DNA from: Osedax fenrisi | Lineage: Eukaryota; Annelida; Polychaeta; Sabellida; Siboglinidae | Assembly: GCA_964019155.1 (NCBI GenBank) | Contig: OZ025240.1 | Span: 43,710,746-43,774,745, forward strand | Direction: 5' to 3' | DNA: 64,000 nucleotides | Notes under the pieces: model-generated | Seen by the model: the letters and a program-made list of their open reading frames with translations, nothing else | The model's database searches: none | Told to the model about the DNA's origin: nothing | Translations under genes and position numbers: made by a program | Shown: positions 21,807-30,315 of the stretch, piece after piece | Layout: each line of letters starts with the position of its first letter | Position numbering within the stretch: the stretch's first letter is position 1

Positions 21807-23433
21807 ATCCACACTCTTCTCAACATGCCCTGGTGAGGCTAAATGGTCCCCCGAGATTACATTAGACGGTCAGACCCTCAAAGTAAACCCCACCCCTACT
21901 TTCCTTGGCGTCACTTTCGACCGCACACTGACCTTCAGCCAGCATGCAGTCCAGACAAAAGCCAGAATTATGAAAAGAATACGAATTCTATCAGCACTGG
22001 CTTCCAAGGACTGGGGATGTAGCAGAACTGATTTACTCCGCATCTACCACGCCATAATACACAGCGTCTTGAACTACTGTGCTCCCACCTGGCAACCGTG
22101 GTTAGCAAAAAGCAACGTCTCCCTATTGGAAAGAGTCCAAAATAGAGCCCTACGCGCGCTAACCGGACAACTATCTGACACACCCCTACAATGCCTACGA
22201 CTAGAAGCCGGTATCACCTCTTTTGAGACAACGATCAAGCGGAACAGCGCCGTCGCATGGGAAAAGTCCGCCAGACTTCCCTGGTCAAATCCGAGAAGAT
22301 TACTCTTTGAGTCTCCGGTCTTTCATCGATGGAAACGTAATTCGTGGAGCGACATGGCTGAAGAAGAATGCAACAAACTCGGCTTGAACGACCTCAGTAG
22401 AACACCTCTTCCAGGCCCTGGACTTGCTCCATGGCACTGGATGTCAAACGGCAGACTGAAAATAAATCCCACCCTGATGAATAACTCTAAGAAAAATGAA
22501 AGCAAAGAAGCACAAATCGCAGACGCCATCTCATCTATCGTTCACCTCGGCTCAGCACCCATTACCATATACACCGATGGCTCGGCGGAAGCCGGCCTAA
22601 AGAATGGAGGCAGCGCTGCGGTCATTACTACGGGACCACCCAGCGATCCGACAATCATAGAAACCATCATTAGGAAAGGAAGCCTTTGGACGTCGTCTTA
22701 CGAGACAGAAGTCACGGCACTGTTAATGGCGACAGACTGGATAAAAGCAAGCGAGCCAGTAGACCACTACATTATATGTTCAGACAGCCAGTCAGCACTA
22801 TCAGCCCTCGACGAATCTGGAAAGGATGACGGTACGGTTATCGCGAGCATTCGCGACAACCTCGCATCCCTGACCTCCAAGATATCTCTCCAATGGGTCC
22901 CAGGCCACTGTGGCCTCATTGGGAACGAATGGGCGGATAAAGCGGCTAACGAAGCTGCAATGATCACAGGACCGGACTGTCAACCCTCCTCCAGCATATC
23001 CTACGCCGCAGCAAAATGCCTAATTCTTCGAGAAATCCAAGACCCTCAACCAACTCACACCCGCACAAAAGAAATATACGGAAACAAAAAAGGCATCACA
23101 GAAAAAACAAAAAAAATATATAAACAACAACAAAATGATCCGATACCCGACACTCCGAGTTTCAAGAGGCGCGATGCTGTACTGTTAGCGCAGCTAAGAA
23201 GTGGACACTGCCACATGCTGGCCGCCTACAGAAATGTCATCAACCAGGATGTATCCCCACTATGTCCACACTGCAACGATGAGTTCGAGACACTCGAGCA
23301 TTGGCTATGCGAATGCCCGGCGACGGCCGTTAAACGAATCCGCAGGTTTGGGGGCGCGGCACCTCCCTTAACAGTCCTAGTGGACGATCCACTCTCTGTT
23401 CTAGCGTATGCACATGAACTCACGTCCATGTGA
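21782..23433 (+). pseudogene. Element F': RT thumb, RNase H and C-terminal zinc region
   Basis: An open frame of about 550 codons begins within the RT thumb (LNPSKCESTLFS, PTFLGVTFDRTLTF). RNase H is complete: IYTDGSAEAGLKNGG (Asp), SYETEVTALLMATDWI (Glu), IICSDSQSALSAL (Asp), LQWVPGHCGLIGNEWADKAA (His and Asp). It ends with RSGHCHMLAAYRNVI, CPHCNDEFETLEHWLCECPA (CCHC) and FGGAAPPLTVL, stopping at 23,431-23,433. The upstream ATG at 21,712 belongs to the mosaic junction and is not a real start. All RNase H catalytic residues are present, but without the RT palm and endonuclease it is a 5'-truncated copy. The run of aaa/aac codons between RNase H and the zinc region is AT-richer than the rest. 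Confidence 0.85.
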
Positions 23434-23460
23434 CGCAATGCCGCCCACAACAACAACAAT
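23434..23460 (+). repeat. 3'UTR and (CAA)n tail of element F'
   Basis: After the stop, a short conserved 3'UTR (cgcaatgccgccc) leads into acaacaacaacaat. The same arrangement ends copy A (1-118) and element G, so this tail defines the family's 3' terminus. Confidence 0.75.
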
Positions 23461-23504
23461 GCCAAGGAGCCCCAGAGACGCTCTGAGCCAGAGCACTGAG
23501 CCAG

Positions 23505-23657
23505 ATAACTGGCTTCAAGACTGCCCGGCCACAGCACGAAGACGAATCCTTGAGTTTAGGGGAGCGGCGCCCCCACTGACAGCCCTGATTGAACAACCAG
23601 AGGCTGTAATAGCGTTTGGACTCCCGTCCATGTTAACGCTACACCGCGAACAACAAC
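23505..23657 (+). mobile_element. Isolated 3' end of another I/R1-type copy
   Basis: Codons WLQDCPATARRRILEFRGAA, PPLTALIEQPEAVIAFGL match the extreme C-terminus of the family (ECPATAVKRMRLFGG..AP in element G) but are clearly diverged. They end in a short 3'UTR and gaacaacaac tail, then join directly to the endonuclease start of element G. This 150-base piece is a third family member wedged between F' and G. Confidence 0.75.
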
Positions 23658-26600
23658 GTTATCCAGTGGAACGCAAATGGCTTAAAATCGAAGATGTTAG
23701 AGTTGACAAACACGGCTAACAAATTGAAGGCGGACATAATACTGATCCAAGAATCGAAACTATGTGCGAAAGACAAATCACCATGTCTACCTGGCTTTGT
23801 CACGGTGAGAAAGGACAGAGGCATTAACACAGGAGGAGGTTTGATTACTTTTATCAAAGATGACATCCCGTTCACAGACATTATGAACCCAACGTCAATT
23901 CCAGGTTCCCTCCTTGAAATCCTCACTGTCAAACTGGAACCCAAATCCTGCCGCAACTTATCCTTCGCAAACGTCTACTGTCCACCAACTAGAGGCGATC
24001 GTAGAGGGCAGGAATTTGACACGTCGGAATTACCGGACACGAAAGACGCAATCATTGGAGGGTACTTAAACATCCACTCGAATGTTTGGGATCACTGGCA
24101 GCCGGAAGATCAAATGGGATTCGAAGTTGAAGCCTGGATGACCGCAAAGGATTTCGGAGTAGCAAACGACGGGACAGCAACGAGAATAAATGCGGGTACT
24201 GGAGGTTGCAGCGCTCCTGATATAACACTGGTGCACAATAGTCTAATGGAGAAAGTCGAATGGTCGACAACAGAATGTATGGGATCGGACCATCTCCCGA
24301 TAGTGATAGACATAGAGTGCAACATTGCAACAATCAACCCCCCTCCTGTTACAGAACTAAGATGGAACTGGAGTTCGGCGAACTTCACCGCTTTCACCAA
24401 GACCATAGAAGACGCCGCTCGAAACTTTACCAACGATAGCTCCATTTCACATCGAATGGAACTACTAAATTCCACGATACTGAAAGCCGCGGCTGAACAC
24501 ATCGGCAAAGTCAAGGCCACAAAGAACAGCAAGGAGTGGATGACACGAGAAATCCGGTCAGCAATAAAGGAGAGAAACCGTCTCAGAAGACTAGTAGGCT
24601 CAAGACGAGAGGAATGGATCGACGCATGCAGAACAGTATGAGAACTGACAAGAGAAAGTAAGAAGAGAAAGTGGGCCGAGTTCCTATCCAACTCCGATAA
24701 CAGCTCGAACCCAAATAAAATATGGGAGACTCTGAAATCACTAAGTGGTAGGAGCGCCAGCAGTTTAAAGAACGAAACACTGATAAAGGACGAGAAAAGA
24801 TATGTATCGAGCAGAGCAAAAGCTAATGCGTTCATGCAGAGCTATGCAGACATCAGCCGAGTAAAGATTATCAAGTCCGAACGCCTAAAGAACCAGGTTA
24901 GAAGAACCCTGAACGCTCCAAGAGCGAACGAGGAATGCTGCACACTTTTCAGCATTACATAGCTCAGCCAAGCAATTACCTCTATGAAGGCCAAAGGAGC
25001 CCCCGGAAAGGATAAGATAGACCCGAGATTCCTGAAAGCATTAGGCGAGGCATCCCTTATCTTCCTCTTAGATATAATAAATGATTCTTGGAATAGCGGA
25101 AACTGTCCAGCAAGCTGGAGAATAGCAGTGATCATACCACTCCTCAAAAAAGGCAAACCGGCCAGCGAGATGAATTCATACCGTCCAGTAGCACTCACCT
25201 CCTGTGTTGGAAAAACCATGGAAAGGATGGTCGCCAACCGTCTATCCCACTTAGCAGAAACGAATGGCTGGTGGTCAAACGACCAGGCAGGGTTCCGGAA
25301 GATGAGGTCATGCGAAGACCAGGTGCTCAGACTCTCTCAATCCATCAGCAATGGCTTCCAGTCATCCCCACCGAAAAGAAGCTTACTAGCATTGCTGGAT
25401 TACAGCAAAACTTATGATATGGTATGGAAGGACAAGTTATATCAAACAATGATTGACAAAGGAGTCCCTCTGGCTATAGTAAAATGGTGCAGGAGTTTTC
25501 TGGCAGACAGAAGAGCGATGGTTCGATTAGACGGCATCACAGGGAAGAGCATGAAGATGCACCAAGGGGTTCCCCAAGGATCGGTATTATCCCCCCTATT
25601 CTTTCTCTTCTACATTGACGGGGTCAGAGAAGTTATTCCAGAAGGTGTAAATATCAGCCTATATGCAGATGACATCGCCATCTGGGCCCAAGACGCGGAC
25701 AAGACGAAAGCACAGGATATGGTGCAGGAAGCTATAATTAAGATAGCAAACTGGTCTACATCATTTAAGCTAGCTCTCAACCCGGGAAAATGCGAGGTCA
25801 ACCTATTTTCAACCAGCCCGAAAGACGCTCAGTGGACCCCAGTTATCAAGATGGGCCAATACGTTCTAAAACATAACAAGACACCAACCTTCCTAGGAGT
25901 GACATACGACAGATCGCTATCATTTCGTCCCCACGCCATGCAAGTGAAGACACGGATCCTAAATCGTATAAGAATCATGGCCTCATTAGCGACCAAGGAA
26001 TGGGGATGGAACAGACGAAGCCTGCAAAGAATATATCAAGCCATAATCCATAGCGTATTGAACTACTGCGGCGCGGGCTGGCAACCCTGGCTCGCAAAAA
26101 GCAATGTTTTATTACTCGAGAGAACCCATAACAGAGCTCTCCGGGTTCTGACAGGCCAACTATCGGATACCCCCCTGGAGTGTCTCCGACTGGAAGCGGG
26201 TTTCTCATCCTTCGAAACCAGCATCAGGAGAAACGCAGCTATTGCATGGGAAAAATCAGCTCGGCTCCCGGACAGCAACCCGAGACACGAACTGTTCGGC
26301 TCACCGGTGTTCCACAGATGGAAAAGGAAGGACTGTAGCAGCGTAGCAAAGGAGACCTGCAGTTCACTCGGATTAAACGAAAACGGACGAAAGCCGATCA
26401 CCTGTAAAGTCACCCCTCCCTGGTTCTGGGACCGACGTAGCAAGTTAATAGTCAATACATCACTCATAGGCAACTCGAACAAGATGGACAACAAACAAAT
26501 TCAATTGTCAGACGCCATCAAAACTATCGAGGCCAATGGAAAACCGGCTTTTATCATATATACAGACGGATCGGCCGAAGGAGGTCTTAGAAATGGAGGT

Positions 26601-27425
26601 AGTGCTGCAGTCATCACTTCAGGCTCCCCATCCAACCCCAATCTCATCGCAACAATAAAAGCCAAAGGTAGCAAACTGACATATTCCTACGAAACCGAGG
26701 TCACAGCTCTACTACTGGCGGCAAAATGGATAGAAGGGCAGGGGGCGCGACCAGAAGGCCACATCCTGATATGCTCGGATAGTCAATCGGCACTATCATG
26801 TCTGAGTGGATCCGGCTTAGGAGACGACGCTGATATGGCAAAGGTCCGAAGAATACTCACGGCAACAGACAGACAAGTCACGCTCCAATGGGTCCCTGGA
26901 CACTGTGATCTTGTCGGAAACGACTGGGCTGACAGTGCAGCCGGTGAAGTAGCCGCAGCTCCTCTGCAGCATCCGGACGACATCATCGACACACCACCAT
27001 CATCCAGCATCTCATTCGAAGCAGTTAGGGCACTAATACTGAGGGAGATAATTGACCCACCAACCACCCACCAACGCACCAAGACAATATATGCGGACGA
27101 CGAAGAGAACCAACAAAATCAAAAAAAAAATATACAAAATGGTCCCCGGATATCAAGAAAAGAAGCAGTATTATTGGCGCAACTGAGAAGCGGTCACTGC
27201 CACACATTGGCAGCTTACCGCAATGTGGTGGACAAAAAATCCTCTCCATACTGTCCACACTGCAAGGACGAGTACGAGACGATAGAGCATTGGCTAAGAG
27301 AATGCCCGGCGACGGCCGTAAAACGAATGCGTTTGTTTGGGGGTCCGGCGCCTCCAATGACAGCTCTGGTAAACAATACAGAGGCTGTCCTTGCGTTTGC
27401 ACGAGGACTCCAACGTTCCTCGTGA
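23658..27425 (+). pseudogene. Element G ORF2: endonuclease - RT - RNase H, nearly intact
   Basis: One frame of about 1,256 codons with only two in-frame stops, TGA at 24,639-24,641 (probably CGA before ELTRE) and TAG at 24,960-24,962. Domains: endonuclease about residues 1-230 (VIQWNANGLKSKM, LIQESKL with the Glu, RKDRGINTGGGLITFI, MGSDHLPIV; the GD.N motif reads GGYLNIHS, so its Asp is now Tyr); RT about 430-720 (KAYD-like ALLDYSKTYDMVW, HQGVPQGSVLSPLFFLFYID, SLYADDIAIWAQD); RNase H about 950-1,100 (IYTDGSAEGGLRNGG, SYETEVTALLLAAKW, ICSDSQSALS, WVPGHCDLVGNDWAD); then RSGHCHTLAAYRN and CPHCKDEYETIEHWLRECPA (CCHC). The family copies itself by target-primed reverse transcription. The copy starts exactly at the endonuclease, without ORF1. 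The first ATG at 23,694 is inside the domain. Confidence 0.92.
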
Positions 27426-27441
27426 CGCAATCGCCGCCCTC

Positions 27442-27482
<41 letters not shown>
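27426..27482 (+). repeat. 3'UTR and (CAA)n tail of element G
   Basis: The stop at 27,423-27,425 is followed by a 15-base 3'UTR (cgcaatcgccgccct) and about 16 CAA repeats. It is the longest tail of the family in the window, consistent with element G being the youngest copy. Confidence 0.85.
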
Positions 27483-27789
27483 CTTATACAGCATACATAA
27501 TTGACACAACATACGATATCATCAAATCACACATCTCCATCGACTCAACATACATAATCGACACACCATCTACAATATATACGCCATATACATCGACTCA
27601 AATATTAACTGCTGATATACGTCCATTACAGAATATTTAAACTCTTAATACTTGGAAGCTGAATGGAGTGGGGCCAATCAGCTATAATCACCTCTCCTCG
27701 ATACCGAAATAGTTTAATGAAATCGTGACAATAAAGAAAGTGTTGTCTAACACTATTAAGAATTTAAGAAAGCAATAATAACTAATATA
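27483..27789. other. 3' flank of element G, no gene
   Basis: The sequence is an irregular acatac/cgac-rich stretch (cttatacagcatacataattgac, tcgactcaacatac) resembling the 5' flank of element F near 9,450-9,589. It then passes into ordinary AT-rich DNA. No convincing reading frame. Confidence 0.5.
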
Positions 27790-27948
27790 TATAGATGCGA
27801 TAGTTGTGGTGATAGAATTGATGACAGCACTGAAAGCTCGGTTAAATGTAAATAATGTAATACATTTTATCAAGATAACTGTATAGATTTAGAGTCTATA
27901 CGAAATATTGATTTTGTTTGCGATATATGCTTCGTTAATCTACAATAA
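27790..27948 (+). pseudogene. PHD-finger relic, probably from a CR1-type ORF1
   Basis: Translation from 27,796 gives CDSCGDRIDDSTESSVKCK, a stop, CNTFYQDNCIDL, then DFVCDICF. This is the C4HC3 spacing of a PHD finger, with the zinc-binding His replaced by Gln and a stop between two cysteines. PHD fingers occur in ORF1 of some CR1/L2-type retrotransposons, a likely origin given the surroundings, but a host gene fragment cannot be excluded. Confidence 0.5.
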
Positions 27949-28059
27949 AAATGTGTTATATATTTTATATAATAACTTTATATAAAATATATATAATACC
28001 TATATATAATGTCCTAATCATAAATACAAAATAGAAGAATACCGCAAAGAACTGTATAG

Positions 28060-28275
28060 CTTACAATTCTTTCATTGTCGTATTATCTGATCATCGTATC
28101 ATCTCAGCTGAAATATGCCCAAGTCTCAGAGAAAATGAAAATAAATTCTGCGTTAATACACCTTTTGATTGGACCAAACTGAATTACAACAATGATATAC
28201 GAAATAATTGTATAACTGAAGTAAAAACATATTCTCAGCTATTCAATAAACTGATACAACTGACACTATAGTGTC
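28060..28275 (+). pseudogene. Endonuclease C-terminus of an RTE-like element
   Basis: LSDHRIISAEICPSLREN, then TPFDWTKLNYNNDIRNN and EVKTYSQLFNKL. SDHR is the final block of apurinic-type endonucleases, and the following DW..L...... EV..... segment is characteristic of RTE-like non-LTR elements. About 70 codons are visible, ending at the tag stop near 28,269. Confidence 0.5.
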
Positions 28276-28291
28276 AGTATACCTATAGGTA

Positions 28292-29163
28292 GGAGAAAGT
28301 AACTGAATACGGAAAGTGCCCGAATACGGACTCTCTCGGTATCTCAGAAACCATACATCCTACAAAAAATTGTAATGAATAAAATATTCCTAATAATATA
28401 AATAGTCTAAAAAAGTATTTTTTATTTTTTTATTATTCAAAATATTGCTGATATATCTAATAAACTGATTTTTTTATTACGTTTTTAAATTTATGAAAAC
28501 AAATTTCAACTTAAAACCTTCTCAAGAATATATAAATATATTGATATAAAAACTAATAAAATATAACACTATATATTATTAAAAAATAAATCAATCTAAA
28601 ATTATATATATAATTTCTATATTTTTATTAAATATTCATTAAGTTATAAGCATATAACGAAATACCTAATACGAAACTATAGATATCTATGTCTTAATAC
28701 GGATACCCTAAACCAATCAGCGAGTAGCGTATGAACTATTCTGATTTTCATAAAAATCGCGTGCGTTATAATATTAATACCACTAATAAAGCTAAATCTA
28801 TTTGTATTATTTAGATACTTTAATTGTATTATTAATTACAAAATAATAAAAATAAATAAATTATTAGCTAATTAAATTAAAATAAATTGTTCATACAATT
28901 AATTATAAATAATGTAATTGTAATTTGTCTGATTGGTTCATTAATAATATGTAGTTTATCTAGTGATATGTCCGTATTCGGATATGGGTACCAAATACGG
29001 ATATCCCCGTTATGTATGGAATAAAAATATTAAAAAAAATTTAAAATCACAATAATATCTATAATCATATAATATAAATATATTGTAATTTTTGAATACA
29101 AATAATGAGTCATAAAATGTTAATATCCTTTATTGTTAGTGACCATATTAGGTTACTTTCCCC
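28292..29163 (+). mobile_element. 872-bp TA-flanked inverted-repeat element (family T, copy 1)
   Basis: The left end GGAGAAAGTAACTGAATACG and the reverse complement of the right end, GGGGAAAGTAACCTAATATG, form terminal inverted repeats; TA precedes (28,290-28,291) and follows (29,164-29,165). Repeats of atacgga/tccgtatt occur inside both ends. There is no ORF, so it is non-autonomous. TA duplication suggests mobilisation by a Tc1/mariner-type transposase. Copies 2 and 3 are at 54,557 and 57,639. Confidence 0.85.
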
Positions 29164-29165
29164 TA

Positions 29166-29640
29166 ATTGATTGTCGAATTTATTTGTCGTATTCGATTGT
29201 CGAAATTGTTTATAAAATTAGATTGTTGTATTATACCTGAATTTCAAACCAGTATATCTGATTAGATTGATGAACATAAATGTGACTCTAGATTTTTATA
29301 CTAGATTGTCGAACTTGTTTATAAAATTATATTTATGAAATTGACAGCGAAATTCGTAAGTAATTATAAACAGTTCGGTTTTTCGGTTCGAATATCGAAT
29401 AATCGAATTTTTCGATAATTTCAAATAGTTTATTAATAAATATTCAATTATTCGAAAATATCGAATAATTATGTTCACTATTCGAGTAAATCGAATATTT
29501 TTATAATAATTCAAATTGTTAAATAATAATTAATTAGTTAAATAATAATAATTCAAATAGTTAAAAAAATATATACTAATAATATAATATGCAATATTAT
29601 TAAATATTTGTCGATATATTAAAAGTTTTAAGCCTTTGAA
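29166..29640. repeat. AT-rich spacer with iterated ttcgaata words
   Basis: Between 29,380 and 29,510 the words cgaat, ttcgaata and atcgaat recur many times in both orientations. This could be a decayed foldback or satellite-like element. Nothing coding is visible. Confidence 0.4.
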
Positions 29641-29667
29641 CGATCGGAGTTCAAAACTATGTAAGCT

Positions 29668-29705
29668 ATATGTAGTGCGGCGGTTAGTGACGCGCGCGCT
29701 ATTTG
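29668..29705 (+). other. Possible tRNA-derived A-box remnant
   Basis: The GC-rich phrase tagtgcggcggttagtgacg resembles the tRNA A-box region of SINEs (tagcncagtggttag). No matching B box is found about 45 bases downstream, so at best this is a truncated SINE head. Confidence 0.25.
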
Positions 29706-29904
29706 AATTGTAAATACGAATGTTTTATTAGATAAGGGAGGAAATAAGTACGTATTCTAAACTATGATTATATAATACTCACGAATTCATATTTGTATGA
29801 TACACTGTATGATTCATAACTCTATGTATAGAAATAGGTGCACTTATTAACTATCTTTAACTATTAACTATCATTAACTATGAGTGCATTATGTGTTTTA
29901 TATT

Positions 29905-30133
29905 ATATATATATATGTATGTATATGTATGCATATGTGTATGTATGTGTATATGTATGTATTTATTTATATATGTATGTATATATGTATGTATATATGT
30001 ATGTATTTATGTAGGTAGTAGGTAGATACCCTATGTAGGATGATAGTTAGTAGGTATGCAGAGAAGTAATTAGGTAGATAGATACTATATGTAGGTAGGT
30101 AGGTAGGTAGGTAGACAGGTAGGTATACCTATA
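29905..30133. repeat. (GTAT)n and (GTAG)n microsatellite
   Basis: Irregular tandem tatgtatg and then gtaggtag repeats. The R2-like element that follows is inserted in this tract, and the same repeat type resumes at 33,465. Confidence 0.85.
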
Positions 30134-30177
30134 GGAAGAGATGTAGGTAGATAAGTAGGTTAGTATGTAGAGAGGTA
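30134..30177 (+). repeat. 44-bp direct repeat, left flank of the R2-like element
   Basis: Bases 30,134-30,177 (ggaagagatgtagg ... gagaggta) are repeated without a mismatch at 33,421-33,464, flanking the retrotransposon. It is read as a long target-site duplication. Confidence 0.8.
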
Positions 30178-30315
30178 CAATATTCACGTTCGTGCATTCA
30201 AAGCGCACGGACGTGTTTTCACACACATATATAATATCACTATTGTATAACAGTCTGATAGACTGAATTTAGATCATATACATAACTTATTTGCGTATAC
30301 ATCTGATACGTAATT
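30178..30315 (+). other. 5' leader of the R2-like element with a GC-rich hairpin
   Basis: Directly after the flanking repeat, cacgttcgtgc (30,185-30,195) and gcacggacgtg (30,205-30,215) form an 11-bp stem with one mismatch. R2-clade elements often carry structured or self-cleaving 5' RNA. The fold here is too short to call a ribozyme. Confidence 0.4.

Larger units (their letters stand above)
13822..22730 (+). repeat. Tandem segmental duplication, unit 2
   Basis: This is the second copy of the block. At 13,822 the RNase H frame of element F breaks off at ...ALLMA and continues with the integrase tail of element C from unit 1. At the other end, 22,731 onward, the same RNase H frame continues correctly. 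Unit 2 therefore holds the original right edge and unit 1 the original left edge. Scattered substitutions (about 12 seen in 2 kb of element D, about 17 in 4.2 kb of element F) show the copies are not identical. Confidence 0.92.

Noticed and set aside
9948..27640. Long frames on the minus strand or in other frames within elements F and G (for example 9,948-10,343, 24,110-24,835, 27,025-27,402)
   Set aside because: They overlap frames with clear endonuclease, RT and RNase H motifs and are shadows of GC-rich coding sequence.
29641..29710. tRNA or complete SINE near 29.7 kb
   Set aside because: Only an A-box-like phrase is visible; no B box at the right distance.
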